Translations under genes and position numbers: made by a program
The notes under the pieces: model-generated
Told to the model about the DNA's origin: nothing
The model's input: the letters and a program-made list of their open reading frames with translations, nothing else
Database searches by the model: none
Shown here: in pieces, positions 20,649 through 30,762 of the stretch
How the letters are laid out: each line of letters starts with the position of its first letter
Position numbering within the stretch: the first letter of the stretch is position 1
DNA from: Mycobacterium lepraemurium
GTDB taxonomy: Bacteria; Actinomycetota; Actinomycetes; Mycobacteriales; Mycobacteriaceae
Assembly (NCBI GenBank): GCA_002291465.1
Contig: CP021238.1
Location: forward strand, 372,001 to 436,000
Direction of reading: 5' to 3'
Length of the DNA: 64,000 bases

Positions 20649-23600
20649 CTCGCCTCCTCCAGCATCGCGACGGCCACGGCCAGGCAGCGCTGCCTGATCT
20701 GCTCCCAGTCCGCGTGTGTGTCGGCGTCCGGCCCCTGGTCATCCGGGTAATCGCCCGGATCGGGATCGGCGAGCCGGCGGACCAACTGGGTGGCGATCCA
20801 TTGCCGCCTGGATGATTCACAACAGTAATACCTGTCCATTCCGGCCAGCACCACCGCGGCGGTCTCGGGTTCCAACGCATCCACCATGTCTGCAAAGTCG
20901 GCGTAATCGCGGCGACTGTTACGGCACATGAGCAGGTAGCCCTTCAGCCGCAGCGTCTCGGCGCCCGTCGGGACCAGCAACCGGTCGCCGGTGGGCAGCT
21001 GCACATTGGTGGTCTCCACCGGGCTGAACCGCCGAAACCGCGGCCGGTCGGCCCCGTTGTCCGGGTCCGTCTGCAGCGCGTCCAGCGCCACCGACAGCCG
21101 TCCCCGCCACAGCGTCACCGGGTGCACGGGCCGGTCGGCCCCGGCGATGGCCTTGGCGATGCCGTTGCGCCCATTGCGCGCGGCCGGCTTCTTGGCCCCC
21201 GCCGAACCGTTGGTGTGACCGTTGCTGCCGTTCTTCTCGCCCGGGCCCGCTGTGACGCCGACCTTCTCCTCGCGCAGCGCCACCTGGTGCGGGATCTGCC
21301 CGGGCCCCAGGCCCCGGGCCGGGTCCGCGCCGGCCGCCGTGGTGCGGCCGCAGCCGGTGAACGCCAGCGGATCGGTGACGCAGATGGCGTCCGGCGCCAG
21401 GTGCTTGAGCTTGGCGGTGGACTTGAGCACCATCCGCAGGTCGGCGCTGGGCGCGGTGAGCGCCGAGATGTCGTCGGGGATCACGACGACGTCGCCCAGG
21501 TCGACCTCCGGCAGCGGCCGGTCGAAGTCCACCGACGGCAGGACCCGCGACAGCCACGGCGGCAGCCACCAGTTCCACTGGGCGAACATCGCCATCAACG
21601 TCGGCACCATCACCAGGCGCACCACGGTGGCGTCCACCGCGATGGCCACCGCGCAGGCCACCCCGATCTCGGCCACCAGCGGCATGCCCGCGAACGCGAA
21701 GCCGACGAACACCGCGATCATGATCAGCGCCGCGCTGGTGATGGTGCGGGCGCTGGTTCTGACGCCGTAGGCCACCGCGTCGCGGGTGTTGCCGGAGTGC
21801 AGGAAGCGCTCCCGGATGCGGGTCAGCAGGAAGATCTCGTAGTCCATCGACAGCCCGAAGGTCATCGCGAGCACCAGCGGGGGAACGGTGCTGTCGATCG
21901 AGCTGATCTGGGCGAACCCGAGATCGCGCAGCCACCCCCACTGGAACACCATCACCAGGCTGCCGTAGGCGGCGGCGACCGACAGCAACGTCATCAGCAC
22001 GCCCTTGAGCGCCAGGAACACCGAGTGGATGGAGACCAGCAGCATCACGAATGCGATCAGCGCGACGAAGCCGAGCACCAACGGTTCGGTTGCCGAGACC
22101 CGGTCGTCGAAGTCCTTGATCAGCGCGGTCGGGCCGCCGACGGCGACCCGCGCGGTGCCCGCCTCGGGCACCTTGGGCAGCTCGGCGCGCATCCAGCTCA
22201 CGGTTTCGCGCGCCTTCATGTCCTCGGGGTCCACCGACAGCACGGCCGACAGCAACGCGCTGCCGTTGTCCTCGGCGAACTGCGGTGGCGACACCGAGAC
22301 GATGTTGGGCGCCTGGGCCATCCGCTGGCGGACCGCCCCGACGGTGTGGCTGTGTTCCGGGGACGCGGCTCCGCCGTCGGGGAAGTTGATCAGCACCCGG
22401 ATCGGGCCCAGCGCACCGGGACCCAGCGCCTGGGCCGCCGCGCCCACCCCGGCCCGGATCTCGTGCGACGAGTCGAACTGGCGCAGCAGGCTGTTGCCCA
22501 GCACCATCGAAGCGGCCGGCGCGGCCATCACCAGCAGCACCAGCGACGCCGCCAGCGCCGACATCCACGGCCGGCGCATCACCCAGCCGATCCACCGGTT
22601 CCAGAACTTCGACCGGGTGCTTTCCGGGCGCCGCGACCAGTGCAGCAGGGCCGACCGTTTGGCGGCGGCCCGCCCGAACGTGGCCAGCGCGGCCGGGGTC
22701 AACGTGGTTGACGTCAGCATCGCGACCGCGACGGCCAGGATCGCGCCGGTGGCCATCGACTTCAGCGCCGGGGTGTTGATCACGTAGATCCCGGTCAGCG
22801 AGGCGATGACGGTCATCCCGGACAACACCACGGCCAGCCCGGAGGTGGCCATCGCGGCGTCGACGGCCTCGCGGGGCTGACGGCCGCTGCGCAGTTCCTC
22901 GCGGAAGCGCATCAGGATGAATAGCGAGTAGTCGACGGCCAGCGCGATCCCGAACATCGACACCGTCGAGGTGACGAACACCGACATGGTGGTGTACGCA
23001 GACAGCAGATAGACCAGCCCCATGGTCACCACCACCGTGCAGATGCCCAGGGCCAGCGGGATGGCCGCCGCGGCCAGCGACCCGAACACGGCGAGCAGCA
23101 CGGTGAGGATGACCGGCAGGTTCCACTTTTCGGCGGCGGCGATGTCGTGCTTGGTGTTGGCCGCCGCGGCCGCGCTCAGCGCGCCCTGCCCGATGACGTA
23201 GAGTCGCACCCGCCCGTTGGCGGTCTGGCCGGGCTGGTCGCCCTTGATGCCCACCTTGGTGCGCAGCTGCTTGGCCACGTCGCTGGTGTTGCGGGAATCC
23301 AGCCGCACCGACAGCACGTACGGCCGGTCCGGCTGCGGGGGCCGCTGGGTGGGGTTGGGGATCTCGGTGGTGCCCGGGACTTCGGCGGCGATCCGGCGCA
23401 GCTGCGCGACGGCGTCGTTCATGTCCTGGTAGCTGGCGTCGGCGCGGGGGGCGGCGACCAGCGCCAGGGACGACCCGCCCTGGTCGTGGTAGAGATCCTC
23501 GAGCTGGTCGTGCACCGCCAGCGACTGCGAACCGGTGACGTCGAAACCGCCGCCGGTGAGGTTGCCAGACTGGGTCAGGGCCAAATAGACCGCGGGAACC

Positions 23601-23668
23601 AACGCCAACAACCAGCCTGCGAAGACCAACCAGCGGTGCTTACACAGGCTGCGGCTCAGGCGCATCAT
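20645..23668 (-). CDS. mmpL11: RND lipid transporter MmpL11 (Rv0202c)
   Basis: A 1007-residue inner-membrane RND exporter. In M. tuberculosis and M. smegmatis MmpL11 exports monomeromycolyl diacylglycerol and mycolate wax esters, and takes part in haem uptake with Rv0203. Twelve membrane helices in two blocks are visible; the proton-relay Asp-Tyr pairs read AVDYSLF and SMDYEIF. The long cytoplasmic C-terminal domain is present, with a Gly/Asn/Lys-rich insert not in my recollection of the H37Rv protein (966 residues). Start chosen at the ATG-ATG pair (MMRLSR), the known N-terminus, although the frame opens earlier. No lesion in 3 kb. Confidence 0.95.
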   Translation of the reverse strand: MMRLSRSLCKHRWLVFAGWLLALVPAVYLALTQSGNLTGGGFDVTGSQSLAVHDQLEDLYHDQGGSSLALVAAPRADASYQDMNDAVAQLRRIAAEVPGTTEIPNPTQRPPQPDRPYVLSVRLDSRNTSDVAKQLRTKVGIKGDQPGQTANGRVRLYVIGQGALSAAAAANTKHDIAAAEKWNLPVILTVLLAVFGSLAAAAIPLALGICTVVVTMGLVYLLSAYTTMSVFVTSTVSMFGIALAVDYSLFILMRFREELRSGRQPREAVDAAMATSGLAVVLSGMTVIASLTGIYVINTPALKSMATGAILAVAVAMLTSTTLTPAALATFGRAAAKRSALLHWSRRPESTRSKFWNRWIGWVMRRPWMSALAASLVLLVMAAPAASMVLGNSLLRQFDSSHEIRAGVGAAAQALGPGALGPIRVLINFPDGGAASPEHSHTVGAVRQRMAQAPNIVSVSPPQFAEDNGSALLSAVLSVDPEDMKARETVSWMRAELPKVPEAGTARVAVGGPTALIKDFDDRVSATEPLVLGFVALIAFVMLLVSIHSVFLALKGVLMTLLSVAAAYGSLVMVFQWGWLRDLGFAQISSIDSTVPPLVLAMTFGLSMDYEIFLLTRIRERFLHSGNTRDAVAYGVRTSARTITSAALIMIAVFVGFAFAGMPLVAEIGVACAVAIAVDATVVRLVMVPTLMAMFAQWNWWLPPWLSRVLPSVDFDRPLPEVDLGDVVVIPDDISALTAPSADLRMVLKSTAKLKHLAPDAICVTDPLAFTGCGRTTAAGADPARGLGPGQIPHQVALREEKVGVTAGPGEKNGSNGHTNGSAGAKKPAARNGRNGIAKAIAGADRPVHPVTLWRGRLSVALDALQTDPDNGADRPRFRRFSPVETTNVQLPTGDRLLVPTGAETLRLKGYLLMCRNSRRDYADFADMVDALEPETAAVVLAGMDRYYCCESSRRQWIATQLVRRLADPDPGDYPDDQGPDADTHADWEQIRQRCLAVAVAMLEEAR

Positions 23669-24016
23669 TAACTGCTGGATTTCGTCGCTCCCCGGTTCTC
23701 GCGTAACGTGCTCGCGACGATACCGCAGCACGCTGTGGATTATCTTGGCTTATCTGGTTCCTGAGCTGCGGCGACAGCCTTGTTGCTAAGACGCTGCGAA
23801 GACGTTGTGAACCGGTGGTCGGGCGGGATTTCGGTCACATCCGCAGTTCCGGCTGGCAGCGGTGATCTCGGCGATGGCGCGATGTCGGTTGGCCCGGCGG
23901 GCCCCGGGGAATGCGGGGAGCCGGCGATCAGATCCGGCGATCAGCGGGGCCGTTCATTGCAGCCGTTTGCGGGGCGCCGATCTTCGGCGGCCGCCGCAAA
24001 CCGTAAGGAGTTAGCC
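23669..24016. other. Divergent promoter region mmpL11 / Rv0203
   Basis: 348 bases without a convincing gene between the divergent mmpL11 and the Rv0203-type gene. The last part holds the AAGGAG ribosome-binding site of the latter at 24005-24010. The stretch 23740-23765 is locally A/T-rich (GATTATCTTGGCTTATCTGG) and could hold an mmpL11 promoter. I did not see an IdeR-type iron box. Confidence 0.5.
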
Positions 24017-24559
24017 ATGACGTCAGCCCCCGCTGGACGGTGCCGCAGAATTTTCGCCGGGCTGATCGCCGCCGCCCTGCCCGGCGCCGCTGTCGCGGTG
24101 CTGGCCGGGCCGCCCGCGACCGGCGCCAACGACCCGTGCGCGGCCAGCGAGGTGGGCCACACGATCGGCTCGGTGTCCAAGTCGCTGGGCGACTACCTGG
24201 ACGCGCATCCCGAGACCAACCAGGCCATGACCAGCATGCTGCAGCAGGACGGACTGCAGTCGGTTAACGGGCTGAAGTCCTACTTCGACGCCAATCCCAA
24301 GGTCGCCAGCGACATGACGTCGATCGCGCAGCCGCTGACCAGCCTGTCGCTGCAGTGCAAGCTGCCGATCTCGATCCCGCAGGCGCTGGGCATGGTGCAG
24401 CAGGCGCAGGGCGCCGCCGGCGGGCTGCCGGCGCTGCCCGGCAACCCGGCGGGCGCCTCCCCGTTGGGCGGCGCGGCAGGTCCGGCGGGCACCCCGCCCG
24501 CCGTCCCGCAGCCGGCCGGCCCGCTGTCGGGGCCGCCGCGCGGCAACACCGTCGGGTGA
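24017..24559 (+). CDS. Secreted haem-binding protein, Rv0203 ortholog
   Basis: Exported haem carrier thought to pass haem to MmpL3 and MmpL11. Signal peptide at about residues 1-35 (LIAAALPGAAVAVLAGPPATGA), two cysteines, then the haem region GDYLDAHPETNQ, where Tyr and His correspond to ligands Tyr59 and His63 of Rv0203. The third ligand position, His89 (LKAHFEAN in H37Rv), is Tyr here (LKSYFDAN). The mature domain ends near QGAAGG; a Pro/Gly/Ala tail of about 45 residues makes the protein 180 residues against 136. ATG 24017 follows AAGGAG. Confidence 0.85.
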   Translation: MTSAPAGRCRRIFAGLIAAALPGAAVAVLAGPPATGANDPCAASEVGHTIGSVSKSLGDYLDAHPETNQAMTSMLQQDGLQSVNGLKSYFDANPKVASDMTSIAQPLTSLSLQCKLPISIPQALGMVQQAQGAAGGLPALPGNPAGASPLGGAAGPAGTPPAVPQPAGPLSGPPRGNTVG

Positions 24560-24644
24560 CGGCCGTCGACCGTGGGCCTTACGTCGGGGTTCCGGTCGTT
24601 TTTGCTGCGTAGGCCACGCGCTCGGTGAGCGGCTACGCGCGGCG

Positions 24645-25826
24645 CTAGACGTCTTTGTCCGGATTCGGATCGGCCGGATTCCGGTCCGGCGGCAGCGGCC
24701 CCTGCAGGGCGGTGTCGGTCGGGCCCGGCGAGCCGCCCGGTGTAGGCAGCACGGGCAGCGGGCCGGTGATCGGCTCGTCGTCGGAGCCGGCGGTGTTCTT
24801 GGTGCGGAACGCGAAGAAGAACACCACCCAGCCGACCGCGGCGATGAGCAGCCAGCTGATCAGCCGGTAGATCAGCATGGCCGAGATCGCGCTGGGCAGC
24901 GACATGCCGCTGGACGTCAGCCCCGGCACCAGCACCGCCTCGACCACCAGCAGCCCGCCCGGCATCAACGGTATGGTGCCGACCGCGCGGGCGGCCGCGT
25001 AGGCCACGGTCAGCCCGGCCACCGAGGCGTGGTCCCCGGCGGCGTAGGCTGCGAAGCCCAGGCAGGCCACGTCGGCGATCCAGTTGAACATCGACCAGCC
25101 GAACGCCACCGAGAGATCGCGCCGGCCCAGGCTCACCGATTCCAGCTGCATCAGCGTCTCGCGCCACTTGTCCAAACCGGTCTCGGCCGGCCGGCCGCGC
25201 ACCGAGTTGACCCACGCCAGCAGCCGGCTGCCGATGCCCTCGATCAGCTCCGGTCGGGACGCGACGGCCTGCGCCAGCAGCAGCAGCGCGACGAAGCCGC
25301 CCAGGGTGAACAGCAGCGAGAACGGGTTGTTCTTGGCGCCCAGCAGGAAGGCGCCGCCCAGGCCCAGCAAAGCCAACCCGACCGCCTGCAGCACGCCGGA
25401 CATCACCAGCTGCCAGGACGCCACCACGGTCGAGGCGCCCCACAGCCGTTGCTGACGAAACAGGAAGGTGGCCGACAACACCGGCCCCCCGGGCAGCGTG
25501 GTGCTCAGCGAGTTGGCGGCGTAGAAGGCGGCCTCCGAGCGCAGCTGCTTGGCGTGCACGCCCGCCGATTTGAGCAGCGTGCGCTGGATCTGAGCAAAGC
25601 TGTGCATCGACGCGGCCGCGGCCACCACCGAGGCCAGCAACCACCACCAGTTCGCCTCGTACATGCTCATCCACGCCTTGGCCAGCTGGTCCCAGCCCAG
25701 CGAGACCTCGACGGCAAGCACGATGGCCACCACGCCGAGGATCACCCAGCGCACCCACCAGTACCTGCCGCGCGGGGTCTGCTCGCGCGGCAGGTCGAGA
25801 TTGTGGGCGGGTGCGTCGTGCGGCAC
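24645..25826 (-). CDS. LPG-synthase-like membrane protein, Rv0204c ortholog
   Basis: A 393-residue polytopic membrane protein with about eight helices, of the UPF0104/lysylphosphatidylglycerol-synthase TM family. LPGGPVLSATFLFRQQRLWG (near residue 110) and TIPLMPGGLLVVEAVLVPGL (near 285) are characteristic loops. Such proteins act as flippases or as membrane domains of aminoacyl-lipid synthases; no synthase domain is attached. The C-terminal tail is Pro-rich. GTG start at 25826; divergent from Rv0205. Confidence 0.84.
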   Translation of the reverse strand: MPHDAPAHNLDLPREQTPRGRYWWVRWVILGVVAIVLAVEVSLGWDQLAKAWMSMYEANWWWLLASVVAAAASMHSFAQIQRTLLKSAGVHAKQLRSEAAFYAANSLSTTLPGGPVLSATFLFRQQRLWGASTVVASWQLVMSGVLQAVGLALLGLGGAFLLGAKNNPFSLLFTLGGFVALLLLAQAVASRPELIEGIGSRLLAWVNSVRGRPAETGLDKWRETLMQLESVSLGRRDLSVAFGWSMFNWIADVACLGFAAYAAGDHASVAGLTVAYAAARAVGTIPLMPGGLLVVEAVLVPGLTSSGMSLPSAISAMLIYRLISWLLIAAVGWVVFFFAFRTKNTAGSDDEPITGPLPVLPTPGGSPGPTDTALQGPLPPDRNPADPNPDKDV

Positions 25827-25994
25827 GTGACTTAGGGTAACGGTGCAGGTGGCGCGGGGATCGCTGCACGTCGCCGAGTGTGTCAGGGACGTTTTGGGGT
25901 CGTGACCGGATCGTGCCGGCGGTGATGGCTCCGGGCGACGCGCAGACGCCCGCGGTCAGGTTTGACGCGGCGTCGCTGCGGATAGGCTGGCCAA

Positions 25995-27086
25995 ATGTCA
26001 GCAAACGTCGACGACGCGTCGGTTGAACCTATAGTCCGCAAGACCGCCGCCTGGGCGTGGCGTTTGCTCGTCATCCTGGCCGCCGCGCTGGCGCTGTTCT
26101 GGGTGCTGGCCAAGCTGGAGGTGATCGTCGTCCCGGTGCTGGTGGCGCTGCTGTTGAGCGCGCTCCTGGTGCCGGTGGTGGAATGGCTGGACCGGCACGG
26201 CCTGCCCCGTGGTGGCGCGGTGGCACTGGTGTTGTTGGGCGGCTTCGCGATCCTGGGCGGCATCCTGGCCTTCGTCGTGCTGCAGTTCATCGACGAGCTG
26301 CCTGGCCTGACCGAGCAGGTGACCCAGAGCATCGAGTCGACGCGCCGCTGGCTGATCAACGGGCCGGCGCATCTGCGCAGCGAGCAGATCGACAGCGCGG
26401 GCAACGCCGCCATCGAGGCGCTGCACAACAATCAGGCCAAGCTGACCAGCGGCGCACTGTCCACCGCGGCTATGGTTACCGAGCTGGTCACCGCGGCGGT
26501 GCTGGTGCTGTTCACGCTGATCTTCTTCCTCTACGGCGGGCGCAACATCTGGCGATACGTGGTGCAGATCGTCCCGGCGCACGCCCGCGAGCGGGTGCAC
26601 GAGGCCGGCAACGCCGGATACGGGTCGCTGATCGGCTACGTGCGGGCCACCTTTCTGGTGGCGCTGACCGACGCGGCGGGGGTGGGCGCCGGCCTGGCGA
26701 TCATGGGTATCCCGCTCGCGCTGCCGCTGGCGTCGCTGGTTTTCCTGGGTGCCTTCATCCCGCTGGTCGGTGCGGTCGTCGCCGGCTTCCTGGCCGTGGT
26801 GGTGGCGCTGCTGGCCAAGGGCATCGTGTACGCGCTCATCACGTTGGGCCTGTTGGTGTCGATTCACCCCCTCGCGGTGGTGCTGGCCATCTCCACCGGC
26901 GGCGTGCTCGCCGGGATCGTCGGCGCCCTGCTGGCCGTCCCGACGGTCGCCTTCCTCAACAACGCCTTCCAGGTGCTGCTGGCGCCCAACCCGTCCGCGG
27001 AAGCCGTCAAGCAGGAAGAAGAGTCCGACGAGCAGAACACCATCCTGCAGGCAGAGCCGGACAAACCCGAAAACGGTTCCGGCTGA
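25995..27086 (+). CDS. AI-2E family transporter, Rv0205 ortholog
   Basis: A 363-residue membrane protein of the AI-2E/PerM family (Rv0205 is 367). About eight helices; the family signature [18 protein letters not shown]...[22 protein letters not shown] lies at about residues 210-255. Substrate unknown in mycobacteria. ATG 25995 has a possible -10 (TAGGCT) only about 8 bases upstream, so a leaderless message is possible. Acidic C-terminal tail. Ends 16 bases before the convergent mmpL3 stop. Confidence 0.85.
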   Translation: MSANVDDASVEPIVRKTAAWAWRLLVILAAALALFWVLAKLEVIVVPVLVALLLSALLVPVVEWLDRHGLPRGGAVALVLLGGFAILGGILAFVVLQFIDELPGLTEQVTQSIESTRRWLINGPAHLRSEQIDSAGNAAIEALHNNQAKLTSGALSTAAMVTELVTAAVLVLFTLIFFLYGGRNIWRYVVQIVPAHARERVHEAGNAGYGSLIGYVRATFLVALTDAAGVGAGLAIMGIPLALPLASLVFLGAFIPLVGAVVAGFLAVVVALLAKGIVYALITLGLLVSIHPLAVVLAISTGGVLAGIVGALLAVPTVAFLNNAFQVLLAPNPSAEAVKQEEESDEQNTILQAEPDKPENGSG

Positions 27087-27101
27087 GGGGTTTTCAGGCC
27101 T

Positions 27102-29960
27102 TTACAGTCGGCCCTCGCGGCGCAACAGGTCCTGGGCCGACAGCCCGCCGTCGGCGCGCCGGCGTTGCCGCGCCGGGTCGCCGTTCTCGCCCTGACCGCG
27201 CGCGTTCGCCTGGTCGCCGGCCGCATTGGACTCGCTGCCGCCCGAGCCTTCCGCCCGCATCTTCGGCAGGGCGGTGGTGGGTTCGGCGGCGTCCGCGTCG
27301 CTGTCGCCGTCGTCGGGCCGGTTGCCGGGCACCGGGATGGCGCGGGTCTGATCCCCGGACGGCGGCGCCGCCTGGGTGGGCGGGCGCTGCGGGGTGGCCG
27401 GCCGCTGACGGCCGGGCGCTCTCGGCGCGGCGAAGCGGGTCGTCTGGGCTTCGGTCGGCTGATTGGGCCGGGCCGGGATGCGGGTGGTGCTCGCGGCCGG
27501 TTCCTGCGCTGGCCGCGGCTCCGCGGGAGCGGGGCGCGCCGGCCGCGACGGCTCCGGCGCCGCGGGGTGGGTGGGGTCGTGCGGCGGGCGCGGCGCCGCG
27601 GTGACCAGGTTGGCCGCCACCGGCGGACGGGCGGGCCGGCCGTTGAGGGTCGGCCACTTGCGCTCGTCGGGCAGGTCGATCTCGCCCAGCCCGATCTTGT
27701 TCTGGAGCCGCCGGGCCCAGCGCGGGGCCCACCAGCAGTCGTCGCCGAGCAGCTTCATCACCGAGGGCACCAGGAACATCCGCACCACGGTCGCGTCCAG
27801 CAGCAGCGCCGCCATCAGACCGAAGGCCAGGTACTTCATCAGCACCAGGTCGGAGAACACGAACGAACTGGCGACCACGGCCAGCACCATGGCGGCGGCC
27901 GTGATCAGCCGCCCGGTGGTCGCGGTGCCGATCCGGATGGCCTCGGCCGTCGACATGCCGCGCTCGCGCGCCTCGACCATCCGCGAGACCAGGAACACCT
28001 CGTAGTCGGTGGCCAGGCCAAAACCGACGGCGACGACCAGCGCGATCACCACCACCATCAGCGGCGTCGGGGTGAAATTCAGCACCCCCGACAGGTGACC
28101 GTCGACGAAGATCCACGTCAGGATGCCCATGGTCGATCCCAGTGTGAGCGCGCTCATCAGCACCGCTTTGATCGGCAGCACCACCGACCCGAACGCCAGG
28201 AACATCAGCAGCAGCGTGGCGCCCAGCAGCAGCGCCAGCATCAACGGAGCCTTGTCGAACAGGCTGTGAATGCTGTCCTGCTCGAGTGCCGGCGTGCCGC
28301 CGACATACAGGTTCAGGCCTTTCGGCGGGTTCACCGCCCGCAGTTCGGCGATCTTCTTGGCGGCATCATTGCGGTTGGCCAGGCCGTTCTGGATCACCCG
28401 CACCGAGCCGTCCTTGGGCACCGTGGTGCCGTTCGGGCCGGCGACGCAGGGGTTCCCGGCAATGGTCGGGCAGGGGCGCTCCTGCCAGGTCTTGTCGGTG
28501 AAGCCGCCGATCCCCGAGATCCGGTTGCGGATGTCGGCCACCTGCTGGTCGGTGACCTTGCTGTGGTTGTCGCTCTGGATCACCACGGTCAGCTGCTCGG
28601 TGCGGTAGCCGGGGAACTGCTTGTCGAAGTGTTCCTGCGCCAGGCGCACCGGATTGTCGGGGGGCAGGTACTTCTCGCTCATGCCGCCGAACGACAGGTT
28701 GCCCAGCGGGATGACCAGCAGGATCATCCCCACGGCGATCGGGATGGCGAACACCAGCGGCTTGCGCATCACCCAGTTGACCAGCTTGCCCCAGAAGCCG
28801 GCCTCGACCTCTTCGCGGGTTTTGGTCTTCTGCAGCCGGTCGGCCAGCCAGTTGAGGTAGGCCCGCGAATACTTCCAGCTCCGCAGGAACGGCACCCGGA
28901 ACGCGGTCCGCACCCCCAGCGCGTCGACGTGGCGGCCCAGGATGCCGAGGCAGGCCGGCAGGAATGTGATCGACAGCAGCGCGGCCAGGCCCACCGCGGC
29001 GAAGATGGCGTAGGTCAGTGAGTGCACGAATCCCTGCGGCAACACCAGCAGGCTGGCACTCGACGCGATAATCAGCACGGCCGAGAACGTCACGGTGCGC
29101 CCGGCCGTCATCACGGTTCTTCGCACCGCGGCCTCGGTGTCGTAGCCCTCGGCGGTCTCCTCCCGGAACCGGCTCACCACGAAAAGCCCGTAGTCGATCG
29201 CGATGCCCAGGCCGATCAGCGACACCACCGGCTGGGCGAAGTAGTGCACCGGCCTGAACACGGCGACCAGCCGCAGGATGCCCAGCGAGCCGGTGATGCT
29301 CAGACCGCCGACGATGGCCGGTAGGCCGGCGGCGACCGCGCCGCCAAACACCAGGAAGAGTACCACCGCCACCATCGGCACCGCGAGGACCTCCATGCGG
29401 CGCTGGTCGGTGGCGATGGTCCCGGTCAGCGCGTTGGCGATCGGCTCCAGCCCGGCGAGCTGCACGGCGCCGCCGTTGAGCTTCTGCATATCCGGGGCGA
29501 TGGCCTTGTAGTTGTTCAGGATGGTGTCGTCGTCGTCGCCCTTGAGCGGGATGGACACGAAGGTGTGCTTTTTGTCCTCGCTAACCATGCCCTTGATCAC
29601 CGGGTTGGTGCTGTCCGGCGCCGCCAGCCAGCCGGCCCACCCGACGACCTGGTCGGGATGGTCGGCCTTGAACTTGTTCAGCTCGGCGACCACCTTGTCC
29701 CGCCAGCCCGCGTCGTCGACGGTTTTCCCGTCGGGCGTCGTGAAGGTGGCCACCACGTGGCTGGTGCGGTCGCGGCCGTAGGTCTGGTCGCCGAGCACCG
29801 ACGCCTTGACGGATTGGCTGGCGTCGTCGTAGAAGCCGCTCTGGGTGACGTGCTTGCCCAGGCTGATGCCGAAAACGCCGCCGAGCAGGCACAGAGCTAC
29901 CGTGACCCCGATCACGATGTACCGATACCGGTACACAATTCGACCCCACCAGGCGAACAC
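27102..29960 (-). CDS. mmpL3: Trehalose monomycolate flippase MmpL3 (Rv0206c)
   Basis: Essential RND transporter that moves trehalose monomycolate across the inner membrane for outer-membrane building; target of SQ109-type inhibitors. 952 residues. The proton-relay pairs are intact: GIAIDYGLFV (Asp256-Tyr257 equivalent) and GLATDYEVFL (Asp645-Tyr646 equivalent). Two porter domains and 12 helices are followed by a roughly 200-residue Pro/Ala/Arg-rich cytoplasmic tail. GTG 29960 is preceded by AAGGAG. It is last in the row trmB - Rv0207c - mmpL3 (gaps of 30 and 58 bases), likely one transcript. No lesion. Confidence 0.97.
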   Translation of the reverse strand: MFAWWGRIVYRYRYIVIGVTVALCLLGGVFGISLGKHVTQSGFYDDASQSVKASVLGDQTYGRDRTSHVVATFTTPDGKTVDDAGWRDKVVAELNKFKADHPDQVVGWAGWLAAPDSTNPVIKGMVSEDKKHTFVSIPLKGDDDDTILNNYKAIAPDMQKLNGGAVQLAGLEPIANALTGTIATDQRRMEVLAVPMVAVVLFLVFGGAVAAGLPAIVGGLSITGSLGILRLVAVFRPVHYFAQPVVSLIGLGIAIDYGLFVVSRFREETAEGYDTEAAVRRTVMTAGRTVTFSAVLIIASSASLLVLPQGFVHSLTYAIFAAVGLAALLSITFLPACLGILGRHVDALGVRTAFRVPFLRSWKYSRAYLNWLADRLQKTKTREEVEAGFWGKLVNWVMRKPLVFAIPIAVGMILLVIPLGNLSFGGMSEKYLPPDNPVRLAQEHFDKQFPGYRTEQLTVVIQSDNHSKVTDQQVADIRNRISGIGGFTDKTWQERPCPTIAGNPCVAGPNGTTVPKDGSVRVIQNGLANRNDAAKKIAELRAVNPPKGLNLYVGGTPALEQDSIHSLFDKAPLMLALLLGATLLLMFLAFGSVVLPIKAVLMSALTLGSTMGILTWIFVDGHLSGVLNFTPTPLMVVVIALVVAVGFGLATDYEVFLVSRMVEARERGMSTAEAIRIGTATTGRLITAAAMVLAVVASSFVFSDLVLMKYLAFGLMAALLLDATVVRMFLVPSVMKLLGDDCWWAPRWARRLQNKIGLGEIDLPDERKWPTLNGRPARPPVAANLVTAAPRPPHDPTHPAAPEPSRPARPAPAEPRPAQEPAASTTRIPARPNQPTEAQTTRFAAPRAPGRQRPATPQRPPTQAAPPSGDQTRAIPVPGNRPDDGDSDADAAEPTTALPKMRAEGSGGSESNAAGDQANARGQGENGDPARQRRRADGGLSAQDLLRREGRL

Positions 29961-30018
29961 GCAAGCTCCTTACTGGATCGACTTAGTCTGCAGCGACCCA
30001 CGCATCGGTTTTCCAGTG

Positions 30019-30732
30019 TCACACACGCGCGGTCAACAGCGCGGACAGCGGCCGGAACGGCTGCAACCACGCACCCTGGTCAGGCAGCGAATCTAGGCCG
30101 ATCCGCGGCAACGGCTCCCGGAAGGCACCGGCGATGTCCTCCAGATCAACGAAGTCCAAGGTATCCGACGCTAGCGCCCAACTCGCATGTTCGCGAAATC
30201 CGATCACCGCGACGCTGACCCCGCTGCGGGCGATCTCCTCCAGCGGTTGACGGAACGCCTGACCGTCGGCCGACGCCACCACCAGCGCGGCCAGCCCCTC
30301 GGTGCGCCGCAGCTCGATGTGGGCCAGCATGTCGCGGTCGACGTCGCTGTCCTCGTCGATCTTGGGCTTGGCGAACACCGCGAACCCGACGTTGCGCAGG
30401 GCGTCCACCCAGGGCCGGACGACCTCGGTGCTGCCCGGCGCGATGTTGGTGAAGACGGTGGCCTCCGGTTCCACCACGACGCCCGGCCGTTCGGCGCTGA
30501 CCTCGGCGGTGCGGGCCAGCAGCCAGCGCCCCAGGGCGTCGAACCGCGGGCGCTCCAGCGTGGTGGGCCGCCGGCCCAGGATCGAGCCCAGCCCCATGTC
30601 GAGGCTGGGGGCGTCCCGCACCAGCAGTACCCGTCCGCCCGGGGGCGGAAAGCCGCCCAGCGCGTCACCGGACAGCACCGCCGGCGGCGCGACGGGTTCG
30701 GCGCCCGCGGCGGTCGCTTCAGTCAGGCTCAT
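30019..30732 (-). CDS. NYN-domain protein, Rv0207c ortholog
   Basis: A 237-residue cytoplasmic protein with a NYN (PIN-like nuclease) fold: LLVRDAPSLDMG near residue 36, KPKIDEDSDVDRDMLAHIEL near 123 supplying acidic residues, and ALVVASADGQAF near 148. Predicted to act on RNA; not experimentally assigned as far as I know. Placed between trmB and mmpL3 in all mycobacteria I recall, so probably co-transcribed. Confidence 0.82.
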   Translation of the reverse strand: MSLTEATAAGAEPVAPPAVLSGDALGGFPPPGGRVLLVRDAPSLDMGLGSILGRRPTTLERPRFDALGRWLLARTAEVSAERPGVVVEPEATVFTNIAPGSTEVVRPWVDALRNVGFAVFAKPKIDEDSDVDRDMLAHIELRRTEGLAALVVASADGQAFRQPLEEIARSGVSVAVIGFREHASWALASDTLDFVDLEDIAGAFREPLPRIGLDSLPDQGAWLQPFRPLSALLTARV

Positions 30733-30762
30733 ACCTCATCGCCTACTCATCGTCGAAGCCGT

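Noticed and set aside
27165..29021. 618-codon plus-strand frame opposite mmpL3
   Set aside because: Shadow with His/Arg/Gln-rich composition; mmpL3 is unambiguous.
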